This document shows positions 34,180 to 47,200 of a stretch of DNA of 64,000 nucleotides, piece by piece; positions within the stretch are counted from its first letter, which is position 1, and the number at the start of each line of letters is the position of its first letter. A program made the position numbers and the translations under genes. The notes beneath the pieces were generated by a model. It ran no database searches, had not been told where the DNA came from, and was given only the letters and a program-made list of their open reading frames with translations. The stretch spans positions 558,001 to 622,000 of the forward strand of contig AP026538.1 in NCBI GenBank assembly GCA_026075535.2. The letters run 5' to 3'. The stretch is from Tricholoma matsutake. Lineage: Eukaryota; Basidiomycota; Agaricomycetes; Agaricales; Tricholomataceae.

Positions 34180-35803
34180 CTAGTTCCGCGACCGCGCGCC
34201 TCCTCTCCCACCCCGAGTACCGGAATTGGAGGCATGGTCTGTCCTGTTCATTTTTGCATTGGTATGGTTGGAAGTGGGGTGGGACTTGTTTGTTCTCGTG
34301 GTGGTGGGATTGGAGGTGACGGAGGCGGTGACGGACTTGTTCTCCGTAGTGGTAGTGGTAGTGGTCGTGGTGATGATGGTAGTCGTGTGGGCGACGGCAG
34401 TGCTGGTTGCTTGAGCGCGCTCGGTGGTCACTTGAGGGCGCTTGGTGCTCTGAGGGCGTTCGGTAGTTGCTTGACGGCGTTCGGTATTTGCTTTGGGGCG
34501 CTTGATACCCTGAGGGCGTTCGGTGTTTGCGTGAGGGCGCCTGGTGCCTTGGGGACGTTCGTTGCTTGCGTGAGGGCGCTCGCCGTGTGCTTGGGGGCGC
34601 TCGGTGTTTGATTGAGGGCGTTCGCTTATTTGGGGGCGCTCGGTACGTGCTTGGGAGCGTTCGGCATTTCCTTGGGGGCGCCTAGTCCTTGCCTCATGGT
34701 GTTCGGTGTTTGCATGGGGGCGCCTCGTGTTTGCTTGAGGGCGATCGGTTCTGGATTGAGGGCGATCAGTCCTGGCTTGAGGGCGATCGGTGCTTGCTTG
34801 GGGCCGCCAAGTCCTTGCTTGGGGACGACTGGTGTTTGCATGGGGCCGTCTGGTGCTCGATTGAGGATGTTCGGTGTTGGCTTGGGAGCGCCTGGTCCTT
34901 GCTTGAGGCCGCTGCGTGGTAGTGCCAGTCACTTTAGGCCGCTTGGCCTTTTCGCAGCCAGATTCAATGTGCTGGGCGAAGGCGGAGGGATCAGTGAAAG
35001 TTCTTGGGCAGAAGCGACATCTGAATGTGTGTGCGCCATGGGCAGCAGATGAAGAGTGCTAAAAAATCATGCATCAAGTCCCGAGGAGCGTTAAAATGGA
35101 CCAAGCATACCTGGGCAAGAGCAGTCGAGCTCGAAAAGTCTTTTGAGCAGATGAAACACCAGTTGTGCAAGGAGCTATCGGTCAAGTGCTTGATACGGGC
35201 CTCTTGGTTGGCAAAGTTGCGATCGCACGAATCGCATTTTGCTCCCTCCTCCACCCTTTCGTTGCTTTCACCGCCTTCACCGCCTCCATCGCCTTCCTTG
35301 CCTTCCTCGCCTTCATTACCTTCCTCGCCTTCCTCGCCTTCATCTTCATTACCTTCCTCGCCTTCCTCGTTCTCCTCGCCCCCCTCGCCCCCCTCGCCTT
35401 CATCGCCTTCATCAAAGTCATCATCAAAGTCATCGACTTCATCGACTTCATCGAATTCATCGATTTCATCGACCTCATCGCCTTCATCGCCTTCATCGAC
35501 CTCATCGCCTTCATCGCCTTCATCGACCTCATCGCCTTCATTGCTCTCGTTGCCATTTTGATGATCATTGCCGTCTTTATGAACCGCGGCTCGTCGCAAG
35601 TGCTGATAAAATGGGATTGGCTGTGAGGATACATCTTTCCGGGCTTGAAAGAAACGTACATCGTCGAGTGCATCGAAAGTTACGAATAAGCGCTCGCATG
35701 GAGTGCAGTATGGATGGTCGGCCTTGTCACGACAGTGAGCATGTAGTGCCTCCTCTGTCTGGAAGAAGTCATTGCAGGTCGAGCAATTTGCCATGTAAGC
35801 CAC
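34180..35803 (-). CDS. C2H2 zinc-finger protein with acidic and RPQANTE-type repeats, three exons
   Basis: Starts MAYMANCSTCNDFF at 35803 (alternative ATG at 35794). Introns 35659-35603 and 35110-35059 are supported because splicing completes zinc fingers: LFVTFDALDD joins HLRRAAVH, and DFSSSTALAQ joins HSSSAAHGAHTF. Product about 504 residues. Fingers: CSTC..., CTPC...H...H, CDSCDRNF...H, CFICSKDF and CRFCPRTF. Between fingers 2 and 3 is a roughly 110-residue Glu/Asp/Gly/Val repeat tract. After the last finger is about 180 residues of repeats of the form RPQANTERPQART, then a poly-Thr run and an RGG-like end (GTRGGRGGARSRN). Likely a nuclear nucleic-acid-binding protein. The frame is intact. 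Confidence 0.8.
34230..34900 (-). repeat. Coding tandem repeat (RPQANTE/RPQART units)
   Basis: A 21-24-bp degenerate unit repeated about 25 times, on the plus strand of the form GGGCGCTCGGTGTTTGCTTGA. It is in phase with the zinc-finger gene, so units add whole codons. Confidence 0.75.
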
Positions 35804-36116
35804 CGAATAATGGAGAAGAAATCGATATGTGGGGAATCGGAACGATGCGTGAGAGCCCTTAGCTCAAGCCAATCCCAAATTTAGGTGCCTTGAGGTTGAT
35901 CAGCACACCTTGCTTTTGGGTCAAACCTCTTCAGCTAGACCGGTGACCGATCCCTAGTACATGGGCAAGCACGATGTATAGGGACCGGTTTAAAATCGCA
36001 TGCAAATGCTTGTGATCGAAAATTGCTGAATCATCAACCCGTTTCCATAAATAACCCTTTTGGGAAGTGTGTGGTCGCGTCGACGCGTCGACGCGGTTTC
36101 TACTTCGTACGTCTCT
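35804..36116. promoter_or_regulatory. Shared 5' region of divergent genes
   Basis: 313 bp between the starts of the minus-strand zinc-finger gene and the plus-strand helicase pseudogene, so it should hold both promoters. TCGACGCGTCGACGCG at about 36078-36094 is palindromic. No TATA box was assigned. Confidence 0.4.
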
Positions 36117-38235
36117 ATGACCACCTTCCATGTACCTACGCTTCAAGAAAGACTCAATGAGATTCGCTCACTATCTGCTGAGGATGTTCACGAACTGGTT
36201 TCTATCACGCTCCCGCTTGAAAAACTTCCTATCTCATACTTGGAAACATTGGACAAGGATGACAAGACGACAGCATACCGAGCTTCTCTACTCTCTTGGG
36301 CAGTCACTGGAAACACTCAGATACCTCGAGAGCTCCAACTTCGTGCATGTTTGGCCACGTTCAGCTGTCAAGACTCTTTGGTTGATGCCGGAACTGGAAG
36401 CGGCAAAACTCTCCCGATTGCTCTCAACCTGCTTCTCGACGACCCAGCAAGCCATCACATTTCTCTTACCATATCACCTTTGAAACGGCTTCAGGTCACA
36501 CAGGTGAGCACTTTGGCTGGAGCATGTCCCGTATTGGTCTGTAACACCATCACAGGCAGATAATTTCAACAAAAACTATGGAATCCCCACGATTGCAATC
36601 AACGATGACACTCCGCGTGAGGATAATTACTGGAATGTAAGTCACATCTTTGTCTTCTTCATTTTCTTACGTGACTTTTCATCAGACCCACATTCATAAT
36701 ATCAAAACGCGAATGCCTGGGACATCCCGACACATCATTGCTACTGTCGAACAACTTTTCAAAACACCTGAGGGCCACCTTCCGCGCCTTGCCATTCTGG
36801 TCCGCAATCAACATTTTCAAAAACGGCTCAAACATGTTCATGTTGACGAGGCTCATTTCATTTATCTTGCTGCCTTACCGCGCCATGGAAATGTGGCCTT
36901 CCGACCTGCGTGGGGACGACTCGATGAGCTAAAGGCACTACTTCCTCATGGGATCCCCTGGCAGGCAATGTCGGCGACCTTTCCGCCACATATCTTGAAG
37001 ACCATCGAAACGAAGATTCTCCGGCCTGGCTAGATCTGGGTCTCGTCTAATAGGCCAAATACGACATACGCTACTCATTGTTTGGTCTCTCGCGTTGAAG
37101 AAGCCCGAAATTTTGAATGTTTCCTCTCTGAACCATTTGACTTCAGCACCCAGCCTCGGGTGCTCATCTTTTTTGACAACAAACTCCTTGCAAGCGACGT
37201 TGCGAAACACCTCAACAGTCAGCTACCTCCGGAGTACTGTGGAACGGGTGTAGTCCGACATTATCATGGCAGGATGTCGAGCGCATATCTTGAGACTGTT
37301 CACACTGCTTTCACCGAGGAAGACGGGCGTTGTAAGATTATGTGTGCGACATCTGGTGAATCTGTGGTGTGTATCTTGATTCTGGGATGTTTTCGTGTAA
37401 CAATCAGAATGCAGGGTGTGGACTTTGCAGATGTGAAAATTGTCTGCAATGCTGGGCTTCCCAGTGATATCGTGGAAGCCCTACAGCGTGGTGGATGAGT
37501 CGTTCGGCATGAAGGAGATAAAGGTCTTTTTGTGATTTTTTACGAGCCCTGGGCTCTCACGATTTCTCTAGACGATTTCGCTAATGGAGATACGATGGAC
37601 CCTGACTGACCTCGCGCAGATCACAAGCCGACTTGCCAAGCACGAGACCGCGCATCGTACTCATCCACCAAGCTGGTCCAATGCAACACTTGTCTTCGTT
37701 ACTTCTTCTCAATCTATCTTGATGACAAGTCACCGAACGGTGCGTGAATTTGATACTTCATCGAGATGTCATTTGAATATCCCAAGCACTTGATTTCTAA
37801 ACTGATTTCTGCTGTGATCAGCATGAAAACATGGCTTTCAATCTTACCGACTTCCTTCCGGGACTGCTGTTTGTGGGTGAGCTGCCAGCCACCAAGCCAA
37901 AGCGCAAGAGGCCTACATATCGCCCAACCAAAGATTGGCCTGCTCTCGATTCTCGACTTGTTTCATGGCTCAAGTCAGTTCACGAAAATGATCCGCTCCG
38001 TGGTGTCCGAGCGATGTATGATATTCTTTCACATCAGAAGCACGTCAAACTTGTTCGCACATCATCAAAGTCGATTCGATCACCAGAAGACATTGTTACA
38101 TTGCTTGAGGAAACCAACGAGTGGGGAAAGGAATGGGCTGGTCCCTTAGCTGAGTTGGTCATGACATATAACGTGGAGCTCAAGGCAACTGCCTCTAAAT
38201 CAAATCATCCTCAAAAGAAAAGAAAGACCACATAA
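36117..38235 (+). pseudogene. RecQ-like superfamily 2 DNA helicase, three in-frame stops
   Basis: Starts MTTFHVPTLQERLNEIR. Walker A is DAGTGSGKTLP, motif Ia is SPLKRLQ, motif II is DEAH (VHVDEAHFI), motif III is AMSATFP, and helicase C-terminal motifs are RHYHGRMSS, IMCATSGESVG and QRGG. Introns 36504-36555, 36637-36685 and 37367-37414 keep the frame. Stops: TAG 37031-37033, TGA 37496-37498 (where QRGGR is expected) and TGA 37607-37609. The junction 37740-37810 is unresolved. The last exon, NLTDFLPGLLFVGE...KKRKTT, ends at 38235. Such helicases are multicopy in mushrooms. This copy should give only a truncated product. Confidence 0.87.
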
Positions 38236-40834
38236 TTCATTGTATACTCGTTTGTAATTACACTGATTCTAATTCATCGTCATTTTCCAATGCTGTATCA
38301 AAGTTTAGTGGTGGTAATTCATCAGCCTCATCTATTGTAACTTTCCCGGTGATCAGTTCGCGACTTTTCTTGTTGAAGGTGTCCAATGAAGACGATGCAA
38401 ATTTCTCTCGTCCCAATGCATGCAAATCAGGTACCAGTTGTCCAGGTGAATTCCCATGTCAATTTGGCAGATAGGTAAGCTACAATGTACAGAATAATAC
38501 AGTCTATCGAATGCATACAGTGTATCGAATGATATGGGTTTGGTGGACACTGTAGAACACTCTCATAGTATGTATAACATGTACTAGTATCAAATGAATA
38601 CACTTTTACAATTCTTGCTTGTGATACACTATGAAGAATGTTAATATACAGATCAGAGTTTCCAGGTTCTGAAGTTTCCTGGTTTTTTGTGGTTTTATTC
38701 GGTTTCTTGGGTTGAGCAACCGCTGGAAACCAAAATGCTTAATTACTGATGTCCTGACTCTTACTTTCGCTTTTTTGACTATACTATGCTTTATAGCTTT
38801 GTTTATTGGTTTCCCCAAGATTAATATTGTCTGTATTATGCTTGTATAGCATGCAGTTATGCACAAGGACTCCGGCCCAGGTCAGCGGGCATTGCCTGTC
38901 AAAATATCGTGCTGTTTGTATATGTTTATACATCACTCAAATGTCAAAACCGCCAGTTCCTCCTCTAATTCTACTTGTTTGAGACGATGCTTGAGAGAAT
39001 CAAAAATTCATCTGATAAAATGTTTTATGGGGGGGGCAATCTCGGGTAATGCCACAGTCAAATTTAAGTAAACAAACACGTCCAGATCCCCGTTTCCACT
39101 GAGCAGTACACACAGCCTCAAGTTAAGCAGCTTACGATTGATTATAGTCAACCGAAAGTTGTTGCTAGACGGAACCGAAATCTGATGAGAAAAACAACAC
39201 CATGAATTAGGATATTTCTTTGCTTCGGTGTCCATGCGCCGATCGCTGACCGCGTGTGATTCCAATATCCCCCCTACCGGTAGTACGGTCATGATTCAGC
39301 TGGTCACGATTCAGCAAGGAGTTGACTATTGTTGCTGCCCGTTCTACACAGGTCCCAAACCGTAAACAGCGGCTGATAATCCATCCCACCCGGAAGAAGG
39401 TTCTGTCCATTGAATAAGCTATTTCACGTCTAGTAGGCGAAAAAAAACCGAAATTCAAACGAAACCGCGTACCTTAGCTTTGCCCTCCTGGCGTTCTCAG
39501 CAGCACGGCTACACGTCGGACATACTAGCGCCAAACGCCACGCCGAGCTTGGGGAGACCCTGCGTAGGATATATGCCGCAGAAGGGAAGGGCAGATCTGA
39601 TGTAGATAAAGCTGTAACTTGGGATTATGATTCGAAGGATGAAGAAACGCGTGGTCACTCGTGGTATTTTTTGATCCCGAACACACGGAGGCTGACGATG
39701 AGACGGTGATCCAGATGTTCGTAGGACTTTTAGAGCCATGTTACATGGCAGAGATGTTGTGGACCACAAGTTGCGTTGTTCAGGGTTTACACCATCATTC
39801 AATATTCTGATAATATAAATGAGTAACAAAGATTGGCAGATGTATGGAATCAGAAAGACACCTGTTCTGAAAGAAAAGCAGGGCGGATCTCAATGTTGAC
39901 CAACTCTTCCGAGTCTTTGATAACATGTGTCATCTCGGATCGCCCTATGCTACAATGCCGCCACCACCTTTCCTTCTCGTGCTGCTGCCCAAGCGATGTT
40001 ACGGCCCATTAGGAAGTTGAGACTTCCCTATATGAGCTCCGTAGGCCTTACCTTGTAACTCCATGATTCCTGATGTTGTTGCTGGCACTGGTTCTTCGTG
40101 TCCTGTTTTGTCACAAGAAAGGCTGTGGTTGTAAAGAAAAACGTACAAGATTGTCATTCTCGTTGTTATGGGTGACTCGGACCTCGGAGAATGTGAGGAT
40201 GATCGAGGGGGAGTACACGTGACCTGATGAATTGCATCTCGACCATCACCGTGAATCCTTGATCAGCTGCTCGAAGCTCAGTAATTTTCTTACAGTAAAT
40301 CCGTATGTCACTCTGTGAAGCTTACATCCAAGTTCAGATGCAGAGCAGTATCATTTAATTTGTAGCCGCGTCACGTTGATATCTCAGCCCTCATGATCAT
40401 TTCAGAAGACACTTAGTTGTTCAATTCGAGTGCGTGGCCGCACGCTTTTGACAGATCTCAGGTAGCTTCTACTTCGGCAACGCATGCATGATCGGTCTCC
40501 TTCCAATCTCCTTCTGTATAAATGGAGGTGTTCGCTCGTGAGCCATGCCGAAGGAGATGTGCCAATGAAACAAGAAGCAATGTTCGAACATCAATGTTCC
40601 AAGGATTCGGATCTCCATCTGCGCTTCAAGTTAATGCTCTATGGTTAAGGGTACTGTCTGGCGGTCAGTGCGTCCTTAGGCATCTGGAATGGTGATTGAA
40701 TCACCTTCCATGATCATCCGACGCGGGTCTTGTTGGCCATGACACAGAGGCGGTTCATCAGTGATCTCTAAACTGTATAAATACCAAAAGTTCTCTGACG
40801 ACTATCATCTCTTTCTGCCGTTCTTTTTCTTGCC
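38236..40834. other. 2.6-kb region without supported gene
   Basis: Only short frames. A minus-strand stretch near 40570-40720 (RILGTLMFEHCFLFHWHISFG) is protein-like but interrupted by stops and was not assigned. 39004-39040 has a G run (TTTTATGGGGGGGG). Confidence 0.5.
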
Positions 40835-42664
40835 ATGTCAGGGATCCTTGACGGGGGTACTACTACTACGCTCAACAATACAATAGGTGCTCAATTGATC
40901 GGAAATATAGCTGCAGCAATGTACGTGTTTTCAACCTATCATCAGGCAATATAAAATCCTATCCACCATCTCTCAGCCTCTTCGGCGTTACATGTGTGCA
41001 GACATACATATACTACAACAAGAACCGCAACGATGGCAAGCTATTTATGTCCTTGGTATGATCTGATCGAAATTTGCGACGCTGAATGCTGACGATGACA
41101 ATTAGATATATTTTTTGTGGTATGTCCATTATGTTGTTCATTGCAGCTTGAACATGATCAGTTCCATACAGGTTTTTGGATATTTTCCAGCTGGTGTTTG
41201 TCACACATGCTTCCTATTATCTGATGGTCACGAATTTCGGCGGCAATTTGTCTGCCTTGTTCATTCCACCCATCTGGTAAGCCTTACTCGATTGACCACA
41301 AAATATGTCTAATTGTTGTAAATACAGGACTCTCTTTGTATGTTTTCAGGTTGTTCTGGTAACCTTCCACTTCATTTGCTTATATGCAAGTCTTCAAGGC
41401 TCAGATGTATCTGAATGTATGTATCTGTTCAATGAATGAGAGGACAACTTCAGCTAATTTCACATCATAGTATATAACAGAAGCTATTGTCAGATTGTAT
41501 GTGCATTTCCAAATCTTGAGCAGTGATGACATACTAATCCTGTCTCTTGCTAGAATTTTTGTACGACGAATATGGTTGTGTAAGCTGAAGCTTTATTGTT
41601 CATACTTATTCTCATAAAACCTGTAGTGTCGAAAGGAAACAAGTATCTCACAGGTAGTATTGTAAGTATCACCTTTACCTGCATTTCATGTTCTGAGCCT
41701 TCTGCATCCACTCTTCAATCAATAAGATAATAATGTCGGCCTTTGCATTTGGTAAGATTTTCTACTTGATCTTAAGCATTTCTAATCATCTCTGAAGCAA
41801 CTGGCTTCGGTAAGTGTTTCTTCACCAGATTCCTTTAACTTGATTATCAACCCAAGCTGTTACCATCAGCCTTTACTATCAAGACGTTTGTGTATTCATT
41901 CACTTAATTGCAGATGCAATAATAACTAGATTTGATCATAGGTTTGTTTCGGCTGCTTCTTCTGCACCCTTTTCAAAGTTATCAGTATGTCAATGGATCA
42001 GTGTGCAACAGTATCTTGTGTGCTCACAGTACCATTCCAGTACATGCTCTGCATTTCACTTGCAGGCGATGTTATTGCTGATATTCTTATTGCCCTATCA
42101 CTTTGCATTTCATTAGAATGGAGTAGGACAGGTTGGAAGAAGTATTGCACCACCATTGTCTCTGAATGCCCCATTGACATTGTCTTGCTAGAACTGATTC
42201 TGTCATCAATACATTGATGATTTACTCTATAAACACAGGTAAGCTTACACATTTCTTCAGTATCACACATGCACATCACTCCAATATCATAGGCCTTCTC
42301 ACATCGTAAGTATGGGTTGTTCTGTCAGAGGATAATTGCCTTCACTGTGGATGTTGCATTCTTTTCAGAATATGTGCAACAGGTTGTCTTGTCAGCTATG
42401 TCATCCAGCCACTTGGTCTCATCACCATTGCAATCTATTACTTGCTTGGTAAATGTATTTAACATATCCCCTTTCATACTCTGCAGAACCAAGCTAACAC
42501 TGATAAATTTGACAGTATCTTTCAATGGTCTGCTAGGAATGCTGAATGCTAGAGACTCCTTGCATGAAAAACATAGTGGGGTGTTGGAGATGAAGCCAGT
42601 CGAGAGCAGTACAAGTGATGGTTATCCACCAGTAGCTTCTTGTTATACTCTTACTGCCATTTGA
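40835..42664 (+). CDS. DUF6534-like multi-pass membrane protein, many short exons
   Basis: Starts MSGILDGGTTTTLNNTIGAQLIGNIAAA at 40835. It then shows LFGVTCVQTYIYYNKNRNDGKLFMSL, DQFHT.LVFVTHASYYLMVTNF, AGDVIADILIALSLCISLEWSRTGWKK, DSVINTLMIYSINTGLLTS, ICATGCLVSYVIQPLGLITIAIYYLLG and GLLGMLNARDSLHEKHSG. This order is the hallmark of the seven-helix DUF6534 family common in Agaricomycetes. Function unknown; the product should sit in a membrane. Introns near 40919-40978, 41057-41105, 42241-42295 and about 42453-42511 fit well. Around 41118-41200 the family motif requires two introns of only about 27 and 19 bp, and the frame does not close cleanly. The end at TGA 42662 is provisional. It may be a weakly damaged gene. 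Confidence 0.65.
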
Positions 42665-42719
42665 GTGAACACTATTCTGCCAGCACTCTACACATACTAC
42701 TATGTTGGTTTCCCTCAAG

Positions 42720-43760
42720 ATAGCATCTGTTGTAGATAATCAAATGCTTATTGTACCATCTAACTCTATCTTCAACATAAGCTACTGTTCTCCAAAATTG
42801 TCTATCAAGATTGTATTTTTAACATAGAAAGATCCAGCATTCAACCCAATTTTCTGGAAATTGAATTGTCAACAAGTTACAACTGATGGCAAAATCGAAC
42901 TTGAAACTGGTACTGTAAATGGAAGGACTGTGACTCTTCAGAAGGTCCAGTTACAATTTAGTTTAGTGCTTGAAGGTCCAGTCCTGGTTAATGTAACAGT
43001 CTTTTCAAAATTTGGGATGAAATGTGCCTGTTAAAAGCTCACAATTCAATTGATGTTGGTGTACTGGGACTTGTCACATCATTTTGATATAGTAAGAAAT
43101 GAGTTTTACTATTGGGATAAAAGCCTTCATCTACTATTTTTGTGCTCAAATCTGATTCCTTCAAAATCTGTCACATATGCATCAACAAATAGAATTCACT
43201 TGCCTTTCATTGACACCCATACACATGTCTCATGGCACAACTGGAGCAGCTGAAACTCCTATTCTTGGTGGTCCTGGCATTGCAGGTTCTGGTTCTGGTG
43301 CTGCTGGAGCTACTGAGACTGTTGGGACTACTGGGACTATTGACAACTGGGACAGCTGTCAACAATGATTCAACCAACCTGAGTCATGAAGCTTTGGCAA
43401 CCTGCGACAGATATGCTTCAGACTATCGACATCTCCACATCTCAAAAGCTGCAGCCCTTGCATACATTAATACAACCCTCACCAATGTACTACCTGAAGG
43501 AAGTAGGAGCATCCATTTGGTCGATACATTGACATTCTTGAAAATCATGACCAATTCATCACCACAGCAGGGAAGTGAGGAACAAGAGATCAGTTGGTCT
43601 CACTGGAGGGAGACAGAGAACATGAGGAGGAGGAAGAGGAAGAGGGGGAGACATGCTTAGCTCACAAGAAAGCATACATCAGATGTCAAGCAGATTACTC
43701 TATTGGTTGACTTGGAGAAGACTTGGAAGCTTCTTAGACTTTACTCAAGGTGCAAAGTCT
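42720..43760 (+). pseudogene. 5' part of an ORF interrupted by copia D; unknown
   Basis: 43232-43660 is open (MAQLEQLKLLFLVVL..., 142 codons; basic end MRRRKRKRGRHA). Just before the insertion another frame reads SFLDFTQGAKS and continues across the target site to DLLNQLDCPKFPDGEWKN at 49316. Family not identified. Confidence 0.4.
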
Positions 43761-43764
43761 GACT

Positions 43765-44178
43765 TGTAGAAAATCAACCTAGAGTATGCAAGAAATATAC
43801 TCAGTCCTTGTATAAGTGACTCAATACACGAGACTGTACCTAGAGTATGCAAGAAATATACTAAGGTACAGTAAGTATCATTTACTGTGCGGAAAATATA
43901 GTACGCGATGCTCACCTCAGTCCTTGTATAAGTGACTGAGGTGATCATGTATCTAACTACCCATATATATATGTGTTCAGTCTAATAAAGAACAAGATGA
44001 GAGAAAAGATGCCTTTGATGCATTTGTGTAAACGCATCAAAGGGAGTGCTAATAATAGTACATGCATCAAAGAGGCTGATGTTGGCTGATCACATACCGC
44101 GTTTGTCTTGCGCATCAAAGAGATGTGCCAGAAGTAGAACACGCATCAAATTGAGCAATCACGGTGTGAATCTCAACA
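43765..44178 (-). repeat. 3' LTR of copia D with 61-bp internal duplication
   Basis: Contains CCTAGAGTATGCAAGAAATA twice (43780 and 43841 regions); the copy at 48958-49310 has it once. Confidence 0.92.
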
Positions 44179-44219
44179 CTCCTCCTCACTGGGATCACTC
44201 CTCCTCGCATGGAATCGCA

Positions 44220-47200
44220 TCAGTGTAGGCCTAAGAGCGAGTGTAAATGTATGAATTGCTTCACATCCAATGCCTTGGTAAATAAGTCTGCAACATTGTC
44301 CTTGGTATTGATGTATGCGAGTTGTAAGGTGCCTGATTGGACGTGTTCGCGAAGGAAATGATATTTGATATATATGTGTTTAACCCTCGAGTGGAGCAAA
44401 GGGTCTTCGGATAGAGCCTTGGTAGCCGTATTATCACAGAGAATAATTGTTGGGGAGGATTGCGAATAGCCTATGGCGTTGAGCAATGTGCATATCCAGA
44501 CGCACTCCTTTGCAGTTTCAAATGCAGCAACATACTCAGCTTCACAAGAGGATGTTGCCACAACCTTCTGCTTCTTAGCAGTCCAAGATAGGGTGCCAGA
44601 GCCAAGTGTGCAGAGATATCCCCCAATGCTTCGATGGGTGTCAAGACAATTAGCCCAATCAGAGTCACTAAACATGTGGAGGGAAATAGGGCTATCCCCA
44701 CCCAGGTATAGTTTGAGGTCTCGAGTTCCCTTTAAATATCGAACTAACCGCATTGCTGCACTCCAGTGTTTGAAGGAGTAACAGTCAAGATATTGGGACA
44801 ATTGTTGTATGGTGTATAAAATATCAGGGCGCGTGGAAATCACTAGGTAAAGGAGACAGCTGACAAGGGAATGGTAGGGTAGTCATTTAAGATATGATAA
44901 GTCATCTGCAGAAGTATCCTGTCGAGTTGTATGGCATAATTTAAGGCCAGGCTCAAGGGGAGCAGATACTGGGTTAGCGTCCCATTGGCCAAACTGGTCG
45001 ACGATTTTATCGATGAGGGCAGCCTGTGAAAATGCAACCGTGCGCAGATGTTGATCCCAGGTAATTGCAATGCCAACAATAAAGCGGGCTGCACCTAATT
45101 CAGAAATTGTCCAGACCTCACACATTTGACGTTTAAAATGCTCGTTCTCGTCTTTGGTATCAGCAATGGACAGAAAATCATCAACGTGTACTGCCACAAT
45201 GACAATGCCCGTGTCCGACTTCCTATAATAAATGCAGGACTCACAGGCAAGGTGTGTAAAACCCCAGTCAATCATCTGGGAATTGAGGGTTTGATTCCAT
45301 ATTCGGCCGCTCTGCTTCATGCCATACAATCCTCGTTGAAGCTGCCATACCCAGTCTTCACGGCCCGGTTCTTCAAACCCTTCAGGCTGCTGCATGTATT
45401 GGATTTCATTGTCAGGGAGTACTCCGTAAAGGAAAGCGGTTTTGACGTCTATCTGTTGGGCGTCCCAGCCTAAAGAAGCGGCTATGTGGAGCAAGATGTG
45501 CCAAGATTCCATGTGTGCAGTGGGTGAGGTTGTTTTGGTATAATCCCTACCATATATTTGCTCAAAGCCCTGAAATACAAGTTGGACTTTCCATCTCATG
45601 GCATGGCCGTTTTCATCATGCTTGATATGGAAAATGGGTCAGCCCTTGTGAATCCGTTTACCTTGAGGCACATCACCCCTTGGGATGAGTTTATAGACCC
45701 CCATATCCTTCAGGGACTTTAATTCATCTAGGTATCCTGACCGCCATCGCTCTGCATCCCCAGAATTCTTTGCCTCTTCTCAAGTCTTGGGTTCATCCTC
45801 AAACTGGAGCGACTCCGGATCAAAATCTGTCATTTCCGAAATCAGCGCCCAGAGTTGATGCACCTGATCGCCTAGGTGAAAATCGTCAAATGATTGACTT
45901 AGCTCATCAATGACATCACGATCATGATCAAAGGTCGGATCACCAGGAACATGATTGGGATTCTGTGATCGGGCAGCAATAGTAGCGGCTCTGCGCTTGC
46001 GGCACGCTTCTCTGACCCACGCTGCACTCTCCCTAGATTCTTGGACGGCTGTGGCTGTCCTAGTAGTGGCCAATCCCCCATTCGGATGTCGCTCTGTGGG
46101 AATAGGTACCCGGGATGATCGACGTGGGATGGGGGATGGGATTCTGAGTGGGTAAGCTTTGGTCTTCACTAATAGGGTCATTCGGTCCGGTGATGTTCAA
46201 GGGGTGAAAGGACTCATTGTTATCATCATTGTTTATTGGCAAGACGTTGAAGGTGGGCCCACCCGAGGTAGGTGATTGAATAACATCACTCGTCGGTAAT
46301 GTTTGGGAGGGGGAATGTCCATCGTGGCTTTCAAGAAAGCGGACATGGTAGGAACTGTGAACTTTTCTTGTAGTTGGATCATAGCATCGGTAGGATTTAG
46401 AATTTATATCATATCCAATAAGCATGCACTTAATGGATCGCTCAAAATTTTTTGGATTGTCCTTCTTTGGGATGAGTACAAACGCTCAGCAGCCAATTTC
46501 TTGGAGGTAGGAATAATCAGGCTTTCGTCCATGCCAAAGTTCCCAGGGAGTGCGACCTTGAAGTAATCTCGTGGTGGTTTTGGCATGTAAATGAGAGGCT
46601 GTCAGGTAGAATTCATCCCAAAGGTAAGCTGGTAAGGCCGAGTAAATTTGCATTGTGCGCGCTTTAGCCATAAGGGTACGATGCATGTGCTCAACACGCC
46701 CAATATGGGCAGACGTATGTGGTGCAGTAAATTGCTGTACTGTTCCTCTTGTTTTGAGCCAGGCCTCCATCTCGTGAGATTTTAGTTCTCCATTGTCAGT
46801 GATATAAGTCCCAATTTTAAGTCCTGTTTCATTTTCGCGAGCTAGTTCCCAAGCCTTTAGTTCTGGAAACAAATTGTCCTTATTGCAAAGCGGTATTGAC
46901 CATGGAAAGGATGTATAATCATCGACAATGTCCATAACATAAGAATTCCCAGTACGAGACGTAACTGCATGCGGACCCAACAAATCCACCCAGACTTTTT
47001 CTAACTTTCGTGTCGCCTTATGTCCAACCCCTTCTTCACACTTTTTGGGAACGGGTGTCCTCGTCTGTTTGCCAAGAATGCATGCTTCACATTTGGGCAG
47101 CTTAGGGGCAGAGATGGTAGGCACACCTGTAAGCATACCCTTCTTGGCCATATCCCAAAGCAACTGATAATTTGCATGGCCAAGTCGACGGTGCCAGGTT

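Noticed and set aside
35165..35862. Plus-strand ORFs over the zinc-finger gene (Ser/Pro or Leu/Phe/Ile runs)
   Set aside because: Shadows of the acidic GAN/GAA repeat; the minus strand has intron-supported zinc fingers.
40570..40780. Minus-strand segment reminiscent of a multicopper oxidase C-terminus (HC...HWHI...GMA)
   Set aside because: Spacing of the copper ligands is off by one, stops interrupt it, and no other copper-binding motif is nearby.
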